Origin: Beijerinckia sp. 28-YEA-48
Lineage (GTDB): Bacteria > Pseudomonadota > Alphaproteobacteria > Rhizobiales > Beijerinckiaceae
Direction of reading: 5' to 3'
DNA length: 64,000 nt
Assembly (NCBI RefSeq): GCF_900104955.1
Contig: NZ_FNSI01000001.1
Location: forward strand, 4,808,001-4,872,000
Shown here: one piece after another, positions 63,895 to 64,000 of the stretch
How the letters are laid out: each line of letters opens with the position of its first letter
Numbering within the stretch: position 1 is the first letter of the stretch
Program-made: the position numbers and the translations under genes
Notes under the pieces: generated by a model
Database searches by the model: none
Told to the model about the DNA's origin: nothing
What the model saw: the letters and a program-made list of their open reading frames with translations, nothing else

Positions 63895-64000
63895 CGTCGC
63901 TCCCCCAAGCATGGCTTGCAAAGCACTTATGTTGCAAAGCGTTTATTTTGATTGCCAGGCGCAAATGCATGCACGTGCGCCTGTCCCTCTCCGGAACAAG

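Overview
The window looks like chromosomal DNA of a GC-rich alphaproteobacterium of the order Hyphomicrobiales (Rhizobiales). The clues are the rplU-rpmA-GNAT-obg-proB block, a porin of the Brucella/Bradyrhizobium porin_2 type, a DUF2852 protein, several Bug-type tripartite tricarboxylate binding proteins, and short palindromic intergenic repeats of the kind common in that order. I cannot name the genus. There are about 64 genes, densely packed. I see no rRNA, tRNA, CRISPR array, transposase, integrase or phage gene. The only gene-free stretch above 300 bases is 8843-9217.

Region by region. 1-3144: the end of a MOSC protein, a DUF1330 protein, rlmN, and a MipA/OmpV-type outer-membrane gene broken by a frameshift. 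3161-8842: a LysR regulator divergent from a benzoylformate-decarboxylase-like enzyme, an aldehyde dehydrogenase and an MHS-type transporter, i.e. a small 2-oxo-acid catabolic operon. 9218-15347: a PilZ/coiled-coil protein, DsbB, a YqaA/DedA membrane protein, DUF2852, TetR, and LysR divergent from an NAD(P)-binding reductase. 15402-22363, all on the minus strand: an unusual oxygenase locus. In transcription order it holds a truncated 5' copy of a cupin gene, a stand-alone Rieske protein with a frameshift, a VanA-like oxygenase that has lost its own Rieske cluster ligands, the full cupin gene, a Rieske ferredoxin, a TAXI-type binding protein without signal peptide, an AAHS-type transporter and a porin. 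22564-29064: TetR, a metallo-hydrolase, an FAH-family hydrolase and an SsuABC-like ABC importer, with MarR convergent.

29318-33316 and 44743-47479 are the housekeeping block rplU-rpmA-GNAT-obg-proB and proA-nadD. In relatives these sit together. Here 11.4 kb lies between proB and proA: exported SOD, TauE-like permease, two tandem Bug proteins with an RNase-Z-like hydrolase, LysR, LacI with two operators and a carboxymuconolactone-decarboxylase-family gene, a DapA-family aldolase, LysR, and a semialdehyde dehydrogenase. A HicAB toxin-antitoxin pair sits between proA and nadD. 47542-50617 is a compact arsenic operon (arsR, two unrelated arsenate reductases, ACR3 pump, arsH). 50614-55706 is a ferric-siderophore uptake module (RhtX-like MFS, small unknown protein, TonB receptor, AraC regulator). 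55769-58013 holds a DsbA-like protein and DctA. 58048-63894 is another aromatic locus: LysR, Bug protein, FAD monooxygenase, extradiol-type dioxygenase and AAHS transporter.

Together the accessory genes describe a soil or water organism that scavenges aromatic and organic acids through many small, locally regulated gene sets. The most unusual piece is the split Rieske oxygenase/cupin locus at 19.3-22.4 kb. A second theme is that hicA, arsR and the 22.6-kb tetR each have a palindrome overlapping the start codon and no Shine-Dalgarno, which suggests leaderless autoregulated transcripts.
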